A stretch of DNA of 64,000 nucleotides from Paragordius varius (taxonomy: Eukaryota; Nematomorpha): contig OZ176050.1 of the NCBI GenBank assembly GCA_964247055.1, positions 5,456,001 to 5,520,000 of the forward strand, read 5' to 3'. A program made the translations under genes and the position numbers. Below are positions 51,101 to 64,000 of this stretch, piece after piece (the first letter of the stretch is position 1; each line of letters starts with the position of its first letter). The notes under the pieces were generated by a model. The model was not told the origin of the DNA. It did no database searches and was given only the letters and a program-made list of their open reading frames with translations.

Positions 51101-54100
51101 TTGAGAAGTTACGGTTGATTGTTGGATATACTCATATTTGAGTGGAAAATATAATTTGATTGTTGAGAAGTTACGGTTGTTTGTTGGATATACTCATATT
51201 TGAATGGAAAATATAATTTGTTTGTTGAGAAGTTACGGTTGAATGTTGGATATACTCATATTGAAAATATAATTTGATTGTTGAGAGGTTACGGTTGATT
51301 GTTGGATATACTCATATTTGAGTGGAAAATATAATTTGATTGTTGAGAAGTTACGGTTGTTTGTTGGATATACTCATATTTGAATGGAAAATATAATTTG
51401 ATTGTTGAGAAGTTACGGTGGATTGTTGGAAATACTCATATTTGAATGGAAAATATAATTTGATTGTTGAGAAGTTACGGTTGATTGTTGGATATACTCA
51501 TATTTGAGTGGAAAATATAATTTGATTGTTGAGAAGTTACGGTTGTTTGTTGGATATACTCATATTTGAATGGAAAATATAATTTGTTTGTTGAGAAGTT
51601 ACGGTTGAATGTTGGATATACTCATATTGAAAATATAATTTGATTGTTGAGAGGTTACGGTTGATTGTTGGATATACTCATATTTGAATGGAAAATATAA
51701 TTTGATTGTTGAGAAGTTACGGTGGATTGTTGGAAATACTCATATTTGAATGGAAAATATATTTTGATTGTTGAGAAGTTACGGTTGATTGTTGGAAATA
51801 CTCATATTTGATTGGAGAATATAATTTGATTGTTGAGAAGTTACGGATTATTGTTGGATATACTCATATTTGAGTGGAAAATATAATTTGATTGTTGAGA
51901 AGTTACGGTTGATTGTTGGATATACTCATATTTGATTAAAGAATATAATTTGATTGTTGAGAAGTTAGGGTTGATTGTTGGATATACTCATATTTGAATG
52001 GAAAATATAATTTGATTGTTGAGAAGTTACGGTTGATTGTTGGATATACTCATATTTGAATGGAAAATATAATTTGATTGTTGAGAAGTTACGGTTGATT
52101 GTTGGATATACTCATATTTGAAGGGAAAATATATTTTGATTGTTGAGAAGTTACGGTTGATTATTGGAAATACTCATATTTGTATGGAAAATATATAATT
52201 GATTGTTGAGAAGTTACGGTTGATTGTTGGATGTACTCATATTTGAAGGGAAAATATATTTTGATTGTTGAGAAGTTACGGTTGATTATTGGAAATACTC
52301 ATATTTGTATGGAAAATATATAATTGATTGTTGAGAAGTTACGGTTGATTGTTGGATATACTCATATTTGAGTGGAAAATATAATTTGATTGTTGAGAAG
52401 TTACGGTTGAATGTTGGATATACTCATATTGAAAATATAATTTGATTGTTGAGAGGTTACGGTTGATTGTTGGAAATACTCATATTTGAATGAAAAATAT
52501 AATTTGATTGTTGAGAGGTTACGGTTGATTGTTGGATATACTCATATTTGAATGGAAAATATAATTTGATTGTTGAGAAGTTACGGTTGATTGTTGGATA
52601 TACTCATATTTGAAGGGAAAATATATTTTGATTGTTGAGAAGTTACGGTTGATTATTGGAAATACTCATATTTGTATGGAAAATATATAATTGATTGTTG
52701 AGAAGTTACGGATTGTTGGATATACTCATATTTGAGTGGAAAATATAATTTGATTGTTGAGAAGTTACGGTTGAATGTTGGATATACTCATATTGAAAAT
52801 ATAATTTGATTGTTGAGAGGTTACGGTTAATTGTTGGAAATACTCATATTTGAATGAAAAATATAATTTGATTGTTGAGAGGTTACGGTTGATTGTTGGA
52901 TATACTCATATTTGAATGGAAAATATAATTTGATTGTTGAGAAGTTACGGTTGATTGTTGGATATACTCATATTTGAAGGGAAAATATATTTTGATTGTT
53001 GAGAAGTTACGGTTGATTATTGGAAATACTCATATTTGTATGGAAAATATATAATTGATTGTTGAGAAGTTACGGTTGATTGTTGGATGTACTCATATTT
53101 GAAGGGAAAATATATTTTGATTGTTGAGAAGTTACGGTTGATTATTGGAAATACTCATATTTGTATGGAAAATATATAATTGATTGTTGAGAAGTTACGG
53201 TTGATTGTTGGATATACTCATATTTGAGTGGAAAATATAATTTGATTGTTGAGAAGTTACGGTTGAATGTTGGATATACTCATATTGAAAATATAATTTG
53301 ATTGTTGAGAGGTTACGGTTGATTGTTGGAAATACTCATATTTGAATGAAAAATATAATTTGATTGTTGAGAGGTTACGGTTGATTGTTGGAAATACTCA
53401 TATTTGAATGGAAAATATAATTTGATTGTTGAGAGGTTACGGTTGATTGTTGGAAATACTCATATTTGAATGGAAAATATAATTTGATTGTTGAGAAGTT
53501 ACGGTTGATTGTTGGATATACTCATATTTGAGTGGAAAATATAATTTGATTGTTGAGAAGTTACGGTTGTTTGTTGGATATACTCATATTTGAATGGAAA
53601 ATATAATTTGTTTGTTGAGAAGTTACGGTTGAATGTTGGATATACTCATATTGAAAATATAATTTGATTGTTGAGAGGTTACGGTTGATTGTTGGAAATA
53701 CTCATATTTGAATGAAAAATATAATTTGATTGTTGATTACGGTTGATTGTTGGATATACTCATATTTGAATGGAAAATATAATTTGATTGTTGAGAAGTT
53801 ACGGTTGATTATTGGATATATTCATATTTGAATGGAAAATATAATTTGATTGTTGAGAAGTTACGGTTGATTGTTGGATATACTCATATTTGAGTGGAAA
53901 ATATAATTTGATTGTTGAGAAGTTACGGTTGATTGTTGGATATACTCATATTTGAATGGAAAATATATTTTGATTGTTGAGAAGTTACGGTTGATTATTG
54001 GAATAACTCATATTTGTATGGAAAATATATAATTGATTGTTGAGAAGTTACGGTTGATTGTTGGATATACTCATATTTGAGTGGAAAATATAATTTGTTG

Positions 54101-54831
54101 TTGAGAAGTTACGGTTTATTGTTGTTATATATACTCATATTTGAGTGAAAAATATAATTTGATTGTTGAGAAGTTACGGTTGATTATTGGATATATTCAT
54201 ATTTGAGTGGAAAATATAATTTGATTGTTGAGAAGTTACGGTTGATTATTGGATATATTCATATTTGAATGGAAAATATAATTTGATTGTTGAGAAGTTA
54301 CGGTTTATTGTTGGATATACTCATATTGAAAATATAATTTGATTGTTGAGAGGTTACGGTTGATTGTTGGAAATACTCATATTTGAATGAAAAATATAAT
54401 TTGATTGTTGATTACGGTTGATTGTTGGATATACTCATATTTGAATGGAAAATATAATTTGATTGTTGAGAAGTTAGGTTGATCGTTGGATATACTCATA
54501 TTTGAGTGGAAAATATAATTTGATTGTTGAGAAGTTACGGTTGATTGTTGGATGTACTCATATTTGAATGGAAAATATATTTTGATTGTTGAGAAGTTAC
54601 GGTTGATTATTGGAAATACTCATATTTGTATGGAAAATATAATTTGATTGTTGAGAAGTTACGGTTGATTGTTGGATATACTCATATTTGAAGGGAAAAT
54701 ATAATTTGATTGTTGAGAAGTTAGGGTTGATTGTTGGATATACTCATATTTGAATGGAAAATATAATTTGATTGTTGAGAAGTTACGGTTTATTGTTGGA
54801 TATACTCATATTTAAGTGGAAAATATAATTT

Positions 54832-54955
54832 CGAAAAAAGAAAGACTTTACTATAAAAGTTGAAAATTAAAATATATATTTTTTATATTTGTACGCATTT
54901 CAGCTTAATTTCTTTAATAAATTTCATAAATACAATGCGTAATTCTCTCAATTTT
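54832..54955 (+). repeat. Non-satellite 124-bp block, copy 1
   Basis: It interrupts a monomer after AAAATATAATTT and begins CGAAAAAAGAAAGACTTTAC; it ends ATTCTCTCAATTTT before the satellite resumes. It is unrelated to the monomer. Confidence 0.85.
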
Positions 54956-57900
54956 AATATAATTGGATTGTTGAGAAGTTACTGTTTATTGTTGTTGGAT
55001 ATACTCATATTTGAATGTAAAATATAATTTGATTGTTGAGAATTTACGGTTTATTGTTGGATATACTCATATTGAAAATATAATTTGATTGTTGAGAGGT
55101 TACGGTTGATTGTTGGAAATACTCATATTTGAATGGAAAATATAATTTGATTGTTGAGAAGTTACGGTACATTATTGGATATACTCATATTTGAGTGGAA
55201 AATATAATTTGATTGTTGAGAAGTTAGGGTTGATTATTGGATATACTCATATTTGAGTGGAAAATATAATTTGATTGTTGAGAAGTTACGGTACATTATT
55301 GGATATACTCATATTTGAATGGAAAATATAATTTGATTGTTGAGAAGTTACGGATTATTGTTGGATATACTCATATTGAAAATATAATTTGATTGTTGAG
55401 AGGTTACGGTTGATTGTTGGAAATACTCATATTTGAATGAAAAATATAATTTGATTGTTGAGAAGTTACGGTTTATTGTTGGATATACTCATATTTTAAT
55501 GAAAAATATAATTTGATTGTTGATTACGGTTGATTGTTGGATATACTCATATTGAAAATATAATTTGATTGTTGAGAGGTTACGGTTGATTGTTGGAAAT
55601 ACTCATATTTGAATGAAAAATATAATTTGATTGTTGAGAGGTTACGGTTGATTGTTGGAAATACTCATATTTGAATGGAAAATATAATTTGATTGTTGAG
55701 AGGTTACGGTTGATTGTTGGAAATACTCATATTTGAATGAAAAATATAATTTGATTGTTGATTACGGTTGATTGTTGGATATACTCATATTGAAAATATA
55801 ATTTGATTGTTGAGAGGTTACGGTTGATTGTTGGAAATACTCATATTTTAATGAAAAATATAATTTGATTGTTGATTACGGTTGATTGTTGGATATACTC
55901 ATATTGAAAATATAATTTGATTGTTGAGAGGTTACGGTTGATTGTTGGAAATACTCATATTTGAATGAAAAATATAATTTGATTGTTGAGAGGTTACGGT
56001 TGATTGTTGGAAATACTCATATTTGAATGGAAAATATAATTTGATTGTTGAGAGGTTACGGTTGATTGTTGGAAATACTCATATTTGAATGGAAAATATA
56101 ATTTGATTGTTGAGAAGTTACGGTTGATTGTTGGATATACTCATATTTGAGTGGAAAATATAATTTGATTGTTGAGAAGTTACGGTTGTTTGTTGGATAT
56201 ACTCATATTTGAATGGAAAATATAATTTGATTGTTGAGAAGTTACGGTTGATATTTGGATATACTCATATTGAAAATATAATTTGATTGTTGAGAGGTTA
56301 CGGTTAATTGTTGGAAATACTCATATTTGAATGAAAAATATAATTTGATTGTTGAGAGGTTACGGATGATTGTTGGATATACTCATATTTGAATGGAAAA
56401 TATAATTTGATTGTTGAGAAGTTACGGTTGATTGTTGGATGTACTCATATTTGAATGGAAAATATATTTTGATTGTTGAGAAGTTACGGTTGATTATTGG
56501 AAATACTCATATTTGTATGGAAAATATATAATTGATTGTTGAGAAGTTACGGTTGATTGTTGGATATACTCATATTTGAGTGGAAAATATAATTTGATTG
56601 TTGAGAAGTTACGGTTGTTTGTTGGATATACTCATATTTGAATGGAAAATATAATTTGATTGTTGAGAAGTTACGGTTGATATTTGGATATACTCATATT
56701 GAAAATATAATTTGATTGTTGAGAGGTTACGGTTAATTGTTGGAAATACTCATATTTGAATGAAAAATATAATTTGATTGTTGAGAGGTTACGGTTGTTT
56801 GTTGGATATACTCATATTTGAATGGAAAATATAATTTGATTGTTGAGAAGTTACGGTTGATATTTGGATATACTCATATTGAAAATATAATTTGATTGTT
56901 GAGAGGTTACGGTTAATTGTTGGAAATACTCATATTTGAGTGAAAAATATAATTTGATTGTTGAGAAGTTACGGTTGATTATTGGATATATTCATATTTG
57001 AGTGGAAAATATAATTTGATTGTTGAGAAGTTACGGTTGATTATTGGATATATTCATATTTGAATGGAAAATATAATTTGATTGTTGAGAGGTTACGGTT
57101 GATTGTTGGAAATACTCATATTTGAATGAAAAATATAATTTGATTGTTGAGAAGTTACGGTTGATTATTGGATATATTCATATTTGAATGGAAAATATAA
57201 TTTGATTGTTGAGAAGTTACGGTTGATTGTTGGATATACTCATATTTGAGTGGAAAATATAATTTGATTGTTGATTACGGTTGATTGTTGGATATACTCA
57301 TATTGAAAATATAATTTGATTGTTGAGAAGTTACGGTTGATTATTGGATATATTCATATTTGAATGGAAAATATAATTTGATTGTTGAGAAGTTACGGTT
57401 GATTGTTGGATATACTCATATTTGAGTGGAAAATATAATTTGATTGTTGAGAAGTTACGGTTGATTGTTGGATGTACTCATATTTGAATGGAAAATATAT
57501 TTTGATTGTTGAGAAGTTACGGTTGATTATTGGAAATACTCATATTTGTATGGAAAATATATAATTGATTGTTGAGAAGTTACGGTTGATTGTTGGATAT
57601 ACTCATATTTGAGTGGAAAATATAATTTGATTGTTGATTACGGTTGATTGTTGGATATATTCATATTTGAGTGGAAAATATAATTTGATTGTTGAGAAGT
57701 TACGGTTGATTATTGGATATACTCATATTGAAAATATAATTTGATTGTTGAGAGGTTACGGTTGATTGTTGGAAATACTCATATTTGAATGAAAAATATA
57801 ATTTGATTGTTGATTACGGTTGATTGTTGGATATACTCATATTTGAATGGAAAATATAATTTGATTGTTGAGAAGTTAGGTTGATCGTTGGATATACTCA

Positions 57901-58233
57901 TATTTGAGTGGAAAATATAATTTGATTGTTGAGAAGTTACGGTTGATTGTTGGATGTACTCATATTTGAATGGAAAATATATTTTGATTGTTGAGAAGTT
58001 ACGGTTGATTATTGGAAATACTCATATTTGTATGGAAAATATAATTTGATTGTTGAGAAGTTACGGTTGATTGTTGGATATACTCATATTTGAATGGAAA
58101 ATATAATTTGATTGTTGAGAAGTTAGGGTTGATTGTTGGATATACTCATATTTGAATGGAAAATATAATTTGATTGTTGAGAAGTTACGGTTTATTGTTG
58201 GATATACTCATATTTGAGTGGAAAATATAATTT

Positions 58234-58357
58234 CGAAAAAAGAAAGACTTTACTATAAAAGTTGAAAATTAAAATATATATTTTTTATATTTGTACGCAT
58301 TTCAGCTTAATTTCTTTAATAAATTTTATAAATACAATGCGTAATTCTCTCAATTTT
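58234..58357 (+). repeat. Non-satellite 124-bp block, copy 2
   Basis: Nearly identical to the block at 54832, with the same monomer junction, 3,402 bp away. Confidence 0.85.
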
Positions 58358-59953
58358 AATATAATTTGATTGTTGAGAAGTTACGGTTGATTGTTGGATG
58401 TACTCATATTTGAATGGAAAATATATTTTGATTGTTGAGAAGTTACGGTTGATTATTGGAAATACTCATATTTGTATGGAAAATATAATTTGATTGTTGA
58501 GAAGTTACGGTTGATTGTTGGATATACTCATATTTGAATGGAAAATATAATTTGATTGTTGAGAAGTTACGGTTGATTATTGGAAATACTCATATTTGTA
58601 TGGAAAATATATAATTGATTGTTGAGAAGTTACGGTTGATTGTTGGATATACTCATATTTGAGTGGAAAATATAATTTGATTGTTGAGAAGTTACGGTTG
58701 TTTGTTGGATATACTCATATTTGAATGGAAAATATAATTTGATTGTTGAGAAGTTACGGTTGATATTTGGATATACTCATATTGAAAATATAATTTGATT
58801 GTTGAGAGGTTACGGTTAATTGTTGGAAATACTCATATTTGAATGAAAAATATAATTTGATTGTTGAGAGGTTACGGTTGTTTGTTGGATATACTCATAT
58901 TTGAATGGAAAATATAATTTGATTGTTGAGAAGTTACGGTTGATATTTGGATATACTCATATTGAAAATATAATTTGATTGTTGAGAAGTTACGGTTGAT
59001 TATTGGATATATTCATATTTGAATGGAAAATATAATTTGATTGTTGAGAAGTTACGGTTGATTATTGGATATATTCATATTTGAGTGGAAAATATAATTT
59101 GATTGTTGAGAAGTTACGGTTGATTATTGGATATATTCATATTTGAATGGAAAATATAATTTGATTGTTGAGAGGTTACGGTTGATTGTTGGAAATACTC
59201 ATATTTGAATGGAAAATATATAATTGATTGTTGAGAAGTTACGGTTGATTGTTGGATATACTCATATTTGAGTGGAAAATATAATTTGATTGTTGATTAC
59301 GGTTGATTGTTGGATATATTCATATTTGAGTGGAAAATATAATTTGATTGTTGAGAAGTTACGGTTGATTATTGGATATATTCATATTTGAATGGAAAAT
59401 ATAATTTGATTGTTGAGAAGTTACGGTTTATTGTTGGATATACTCATATTGAAAATATAATTTGATTGTTGAGAGGTTACGGTTGATTGTTGGAAATACT
59501 CATATTTGAATGAAAAATATAATTTGATTGTTGATTACGGTTGATTGTTGGATATACTCATATTTGAATGGAAAATATAATTTGATTGTTGAGAAGTTAG
59601 GTTGATCGTTGGATATACTCATATTTGAGTGGAAAATATAATTTGATTGTTGAGAAGTTACGGTTGATTGTTGGATGTACTCATATTTGAATGGAAAATA
59701 TATTTTGATTGTTGAGAAGTTACGGTTGATTATTGGAAATACTCATATTTGTATGGAAAATATAATTTGATTGTTGAGAAGTTACGGTTGATTGTTGGAT
59801 ATACTCATATTTGAATGGAAAATATAATTTGATTGTTGAGAAGTTAGGGTTGATTGTTGGATATACTCATATTTGAATGGAAAATATAATTTGATTGTTG
59901 AGAAGTTACGGTTTATTGTTGGATATACTCATATTTGAGTGGAAAATATAATT

Positions 59954-60077
59954 TTGAAAAAAGAAAGACTTTACTATAAAAGTTGAAAATTAAAATATAT
60001 ATTTTTTATATTTGTACGCATTTCAGCTTAATTTCTTTAATAAATTTTATAAATACAATGCGTAATTCTCTCAATTT
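59954..60077 (+). repeat. Non-satellite 124-bp block, copy 3
   Basis: Same block with a T in place of the first C; 1,720 bp after copy 2. The satellite that follows resembles that after copy 1. Confidence 0.85.
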
Positions 60078-61052
60078 TAATATAATTGGATTGTTGAGAA
60101 GTTACTGTTTATTGTTGTTGGATATACTCATATTTGAATGGAAAATATAATTTGATTGTTGAGAATTTACGGTTTATTGTTGGATATACTCATATTGAAA
60201 ATATAATTTGATTGTTGAGAGGTTACGGTTGATTGTTGGAAATACTCATATTTGAATGGAAAATATAATTTGATTGTTGAGAAGTTACGGTACATTATTG
60301 GATATACTCATATTTGAGTGGAAAATATAATTTGATTGTTGAGAAGTTAGGGTTGATTATTGGATATACTCATATTTGAGTGGAAAATATAATTTGATTG
60401 TTGAGAAGTTACGGTACATTATTGGATATACTCATATTTGAATGGAAAATATAATTTGATTGTTGAGAAGTTACGGTTTATTGTTGGATATACTCATATT
60501 GAAAATATAATTTGATTGTTGAGAGGTTACGGTTGATTGTTGGAAATACTCATATTTGAATGAAAAATATAATTTGATTGTTGAGAAGTTACGGTTTATT
60601 GTTGGATATACTCATATTTGATTGGAATATATAATTTGATTGTTGAGAAGTTACGGTTGATTATTGGATATACTCATATTTCAATGGAAAATATAATTTG
60701 ATTGTTGAGAAGTTACGGTTGATTATTGGATATAATCATATTTTAGTGGAAAATATAATTTCATAGTAGAGAAGTTACGGTTGATTGTTGGATATACTCA
60801 TATTTGAATGGAATCTATAATTTGATTGTTGAGAGGTTACGGTTGATTGTTGGATATACTCATATTGAAAATATAATTTGATTGTTGAGAAGTTACGGAT
60901 TATTGTAGGATATACTCATATTTGAGTGGAAAATATAATTTGATTGTTGAGAAGTTACGGTTGCTCATATTTGAGTGGAAAATATAATTTGATTGTTGAG
61001 AAGTTACGGTTTATTGTTGGATATACTCATATTTGAGTGGAAAATATAATTT

Positions 61053-61176
61053 CGAAAAAAGAAAGACTTTACTATAAAAGTCGAAAATAAAAATATATAT
61101 TTGTTATATTTGTACGCATTTCAGCTTAATTTCTTTAATAAATTTCATAAATACAATGCGTAATTCTCTCAATTTT
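61053..61176 (+). repeat. Non-satellite 124-bp block, copy 4
   Basis: Shares with copy 5 the variants AAAAGTCGAAAATAAAAATA and TTTGTTATATTTG, so copies 4 and 5 are sisters; 1,099 bp after copy 3. Confidence 0.85.
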
Positions 61177-61492
61177 AATATAATTGGATTGTTGAGAAGT
61201 TACGGTTGATTGTTGGCAATACTCATATTTGAGTGGAAAATATAATTTGTTGTTGAGAAGTTACGGTTTATTGTTGTTGGATATACTCATATTTGAATGG
61301 AAAATATAATTTGATTGTTGAGAAGTTACGGTTTATTGTTGGATATACTCATATTGAAAATATAATTTGATTGTTGAGAGGTTACGGTTGATTGTTGGAA
61401 ATACTCATATTTGAATGAAAAATATAATTTGATTGTTGAGAAGTTACGGATTATTGTTGGATATACTCATATTTTAGTGGAAAATATAATTT

Positions 61493-61616
61493 CGAAAAAA
61501 GAAAGACTTTACTATAAAAGTCGAAAATAAAAATATATATTTGTTATATTTGTACGCATTTCAGCTTAATTTCTTTAATAAATTTCATAAATACAATGCG
61601 TAATTCTCTCAATTTT
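61493..61616 (+). repeat. Non-satellite 124-bp block, copy 5
   Basis: Identical in variants to copy 4 and only 440 bp away; the following monomers also match those after copy 4, showing a 440-bp tandem duplication. Confidence 0.85.
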
Positions 61617-64000
61617 AATATAATTGGATTGTTGAGAAGTTACGGTTGATTGTTGGCAATACTCATATTTGAGTGGAAAATATAATTTGTTGTTGAGAAG
61701 TTACGGTTTATTGTTGTTGGATATACTCATATTTGAATGGAAAATATAATTTGATTGTTGAGAAGTTACGGTTTATTGTTGGATATACTCATATTGAAAA
61801 TATAATTTGATTGTTGAGAGGTTACGGTTGATTGTTGGAAATACTCATATTTGAGTGGAAAATATAATTTGATTGTTGAGAAGTTACGGTTGCTCATATT
61901 TGAATGGAAAATATAATTTGATTGTTGAGAAGTTACGGTTGATTGTTGGATATACTCATATTTAAAATATAATTTGATTGTTGAGAGGTTACGGTTGATT
62001 GTTGGATATACTCATATTTGATTAAAGAATATAATTTGATTGTTGAGAAGTTAGGGTTGATTGTTGGATATACTCATATTTGAATGGAAAATATAATTTG
62101 ATTGTTGAGAAGTTACGGTTGATTGTTGGATATACTCATATTTGAATGGAAAATATAATTTGATTGTTGAGAAGTTACGGTTGATTGTTGGATATACTCA
62201 TATTGAAAATATAATTTGATTGTTGAGAGGTTACGGTTAATTGTTGGATATACTCATATTTGAATGAAAAATATAATTTGATTGTTGAGAGGTTACGGTT
62301 GATTGTTGGATATACTCATATTTGAATGGAAAATATAATTTGATTGTTGAGAAGTTACGGTTGATTGTTGGATATACTCATATTTGAGTGGAAAATATAA
62401 TTTGATTGTTGAGAAGTTACGGTTGATTGTTGGATGTACTCATATTTGAATGGAAAATATATTTTGATTGTTGAGAAGTTACGGTTGATTATTGGAAATA
62501 CTCATATTTGTATGGAAAATATATAATTGATTGTTGAGAAGTTACGGTTGATTGTTGGATATACTCATATTTGATTGGAGAATATAATTTGATTGTTGAG
62601 AGGTTACGGTTGATTGTTGGAAACACTCATATTTGAATGGAAAATATAATATGATTGTTGAGAGGTTACGGTTGATTGTTGGAAATACTCATATTTGTAT
62701 GGAAAATATATAATTGATTGTTGAGAAGTTACGGTTGATTGTTGGATATACTCATATTTGAGTGAAAAATATAATTTGATTCATATTTGAATGGAAAATA
62801 TAATTTGATTGTTGAGAAGTTACGGTTGATTGTTGGATATACTCATATTTGAGTGGAAAATATAATTTGATTGAAGTTACGGTTGATTGTTGGATGTACT
62901 CATATTTGAATGGAAAATATATTTTGATTGTTGAGAAGTTACGGTTGATTATTGGAAATACTCATATTTGTATGGAAAATATATAATTGATTGTTGAGAA
63001 GTTACGGTTGATTGTTGGATATACTCATATTTGATTGGAGAATATAATTTGATTGTTGAGAGGTTACGGTTGATTGTTGGAAACACTCATATTTGAATGG
63101 AAAATATAATTTGATTGTTGAGAAGTTACGGTTTATTGTTGGATATACTCATATTTGAATGGAAAATATAATTTGATTGTTGAGAAGTTACGGTGGATTG
63201 TTGGAAATACTCATATTTGAATGGAAAATATATTTTGATTGTTGAGAAGTTACGGTTGATTGTTGGAAATACTCATATTTGATTGGAGAATATAATTTGA
63301 TTGTTGAGAAGTTACGGATTATTGTTGGATATATTCATATTTGAGTGGAAAATATAATTTGATTGTTGAGAAGTTACGGTTGAATGTTGGATATACTCAT
63401 ATTGAAAATATAATTTGATTGTTGAGAGGTTACGGTTGATTGTTGGAAATACTCATATTTGAATGAAAAATATAATTTGATTGTTGATTACGGTTGATTG
63501 TTGGATATACTCATATTTGAATGGAAAATATAATTTGATTGTTGAGAAGTTACGGTTGATTATTGGATATATTCATATTTGAATGGAAAATATAATTTGA
63601 TTGTTGAGAAGTTACGGTTGATTGTTGGATATACTCATATTTGAGTGGAAAATATAATTTGATTGAAGTTACGGTTGATTGTTGGATGTACTCATATTTG
63701 AATGGAAAATATATTTTGATTGTTGAGAAGTTACGGTTGATTATTGGAAATACTCATATTTGTATGGAAAATATATAATTGATTGTTGAGAAGTTACGGT
63801 TGATTGTTGGATATACTCATATTCGAATGGAAAATATAATTTGATTGTTGAGAAGTTACGGTTTATTGTTGGATATACTCATATTGAAAATATAATTTGA
63901 TTGTTGAGAGGTTACGGTTGATTGTTGGAAATACTCATATTTGAGTGGAAAATATAATTTGATTGTTGAGAAGTTACGGTACATTATTGGAATATACTCA

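Larger units (their letters stand above)
41567..64000 (+). repeat. 62-bp tandem satellite array, truncated by the window end
   Basis: About 360 monomers of 62 bp run head to tail. Each monomer holds TTGATTGTTGAGAAGTTACG, then GTTGATTGTTGGATATACTC, then ATATTTGAATGGAAAATATA and AT. Common variants delete about 8 bp (TACTCATATTGAAAATATAAT type) or about 7 bp (GTTGATTACGG type), or exchange GAAGTT for GAGGTT and GGATATAC for GGAAATAC. Monomers at the left edge (41567-42200) are the most diverged. The plus strand has about 14 G but only 3 C per monomer. No long reading frame exists. Copies are arranged in larger duplicated blocks. Centromeric or heterochromatic identity is possible but unproven. 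Confidence 0.97.

Noticed and set aside
41567-64000. CRISPR-like or coding repeat array
   Set aside because: Repeats are contiguous without unique spacers, in a eukaryotic context, and all frames contain frequent stops.

Overview
The window is nuclear DNA from an animal with a very AT-rich genome. About 41.5 kb is gene-bearing sequence, followed by about 22.4 kb of tandem satellite that runs off the right edge. The animal assignment rests on gene content: an ABTB2/ABTB3-type ankyrin-BTB protein, a SEFIR (IL-17 pathway) adaptor, a TACC centrosomal coiled-coil protein, the sperm channel subunit CatSper2, the armadillo-like protein SAAL1 and a 7TM receptor. Many introns are only 20 to 36 nt long. 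That fits a lineage with miniaturised introns (dicyemid-like mesozoans or some flatworms are possible), but I cannot name the species.

Layout. From 1 to 8.6 kb lies the plus-strand ABTB-like gene. Its N-terminus is missing or upstream; a hammerhead ribozyme lies just 5' of its first certain exon and a foldback element lies in one intron. From 8.95 to 11.57 kb is the minus-strand SEFIR gene, head to head with the plus-strand TACC gene (11.57-15.15 kb); their start codons are 3 bp apart. CatSper2 (minus, 15.77 to at least 21.89 kb) converges on TACC and carries a complete hAT insertion and a small foldback element in its introns. An intronless 7TM receptor (minus, 24.03-25.09 kb) follows, then small unidentified minus-strand ORFs and SAAL1 (minus, 27.33-31.27 kb). 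From 32 to 41.5 kb the sequence is gene-poor: a 2.4 kb GTF2I/ZBED-like hAT element with intact 8-bp target duplication, two short coding-like pieces, hAT end fragments, and a 2 kb dispersed repeat that adjoins the satellite.

The satellite has a 62-bp monomer that looks like three related pieces of about 20 bp. It has strong strand asymmetry, decayed copies at its left edge, tandem duplications at 233 bp and 2,155 bp scales, and a 124-bp non-satellite block recurring five times at shrinking spacing.

The gene models were built by hand from GT-AG sites, phase continuity and family resemblance. TACC, SEFIR and SAAL1 give uninterrupted frames with totals divisible by three; ABTB and CatSper2 do so from their first certain exon. 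No database search was possible.
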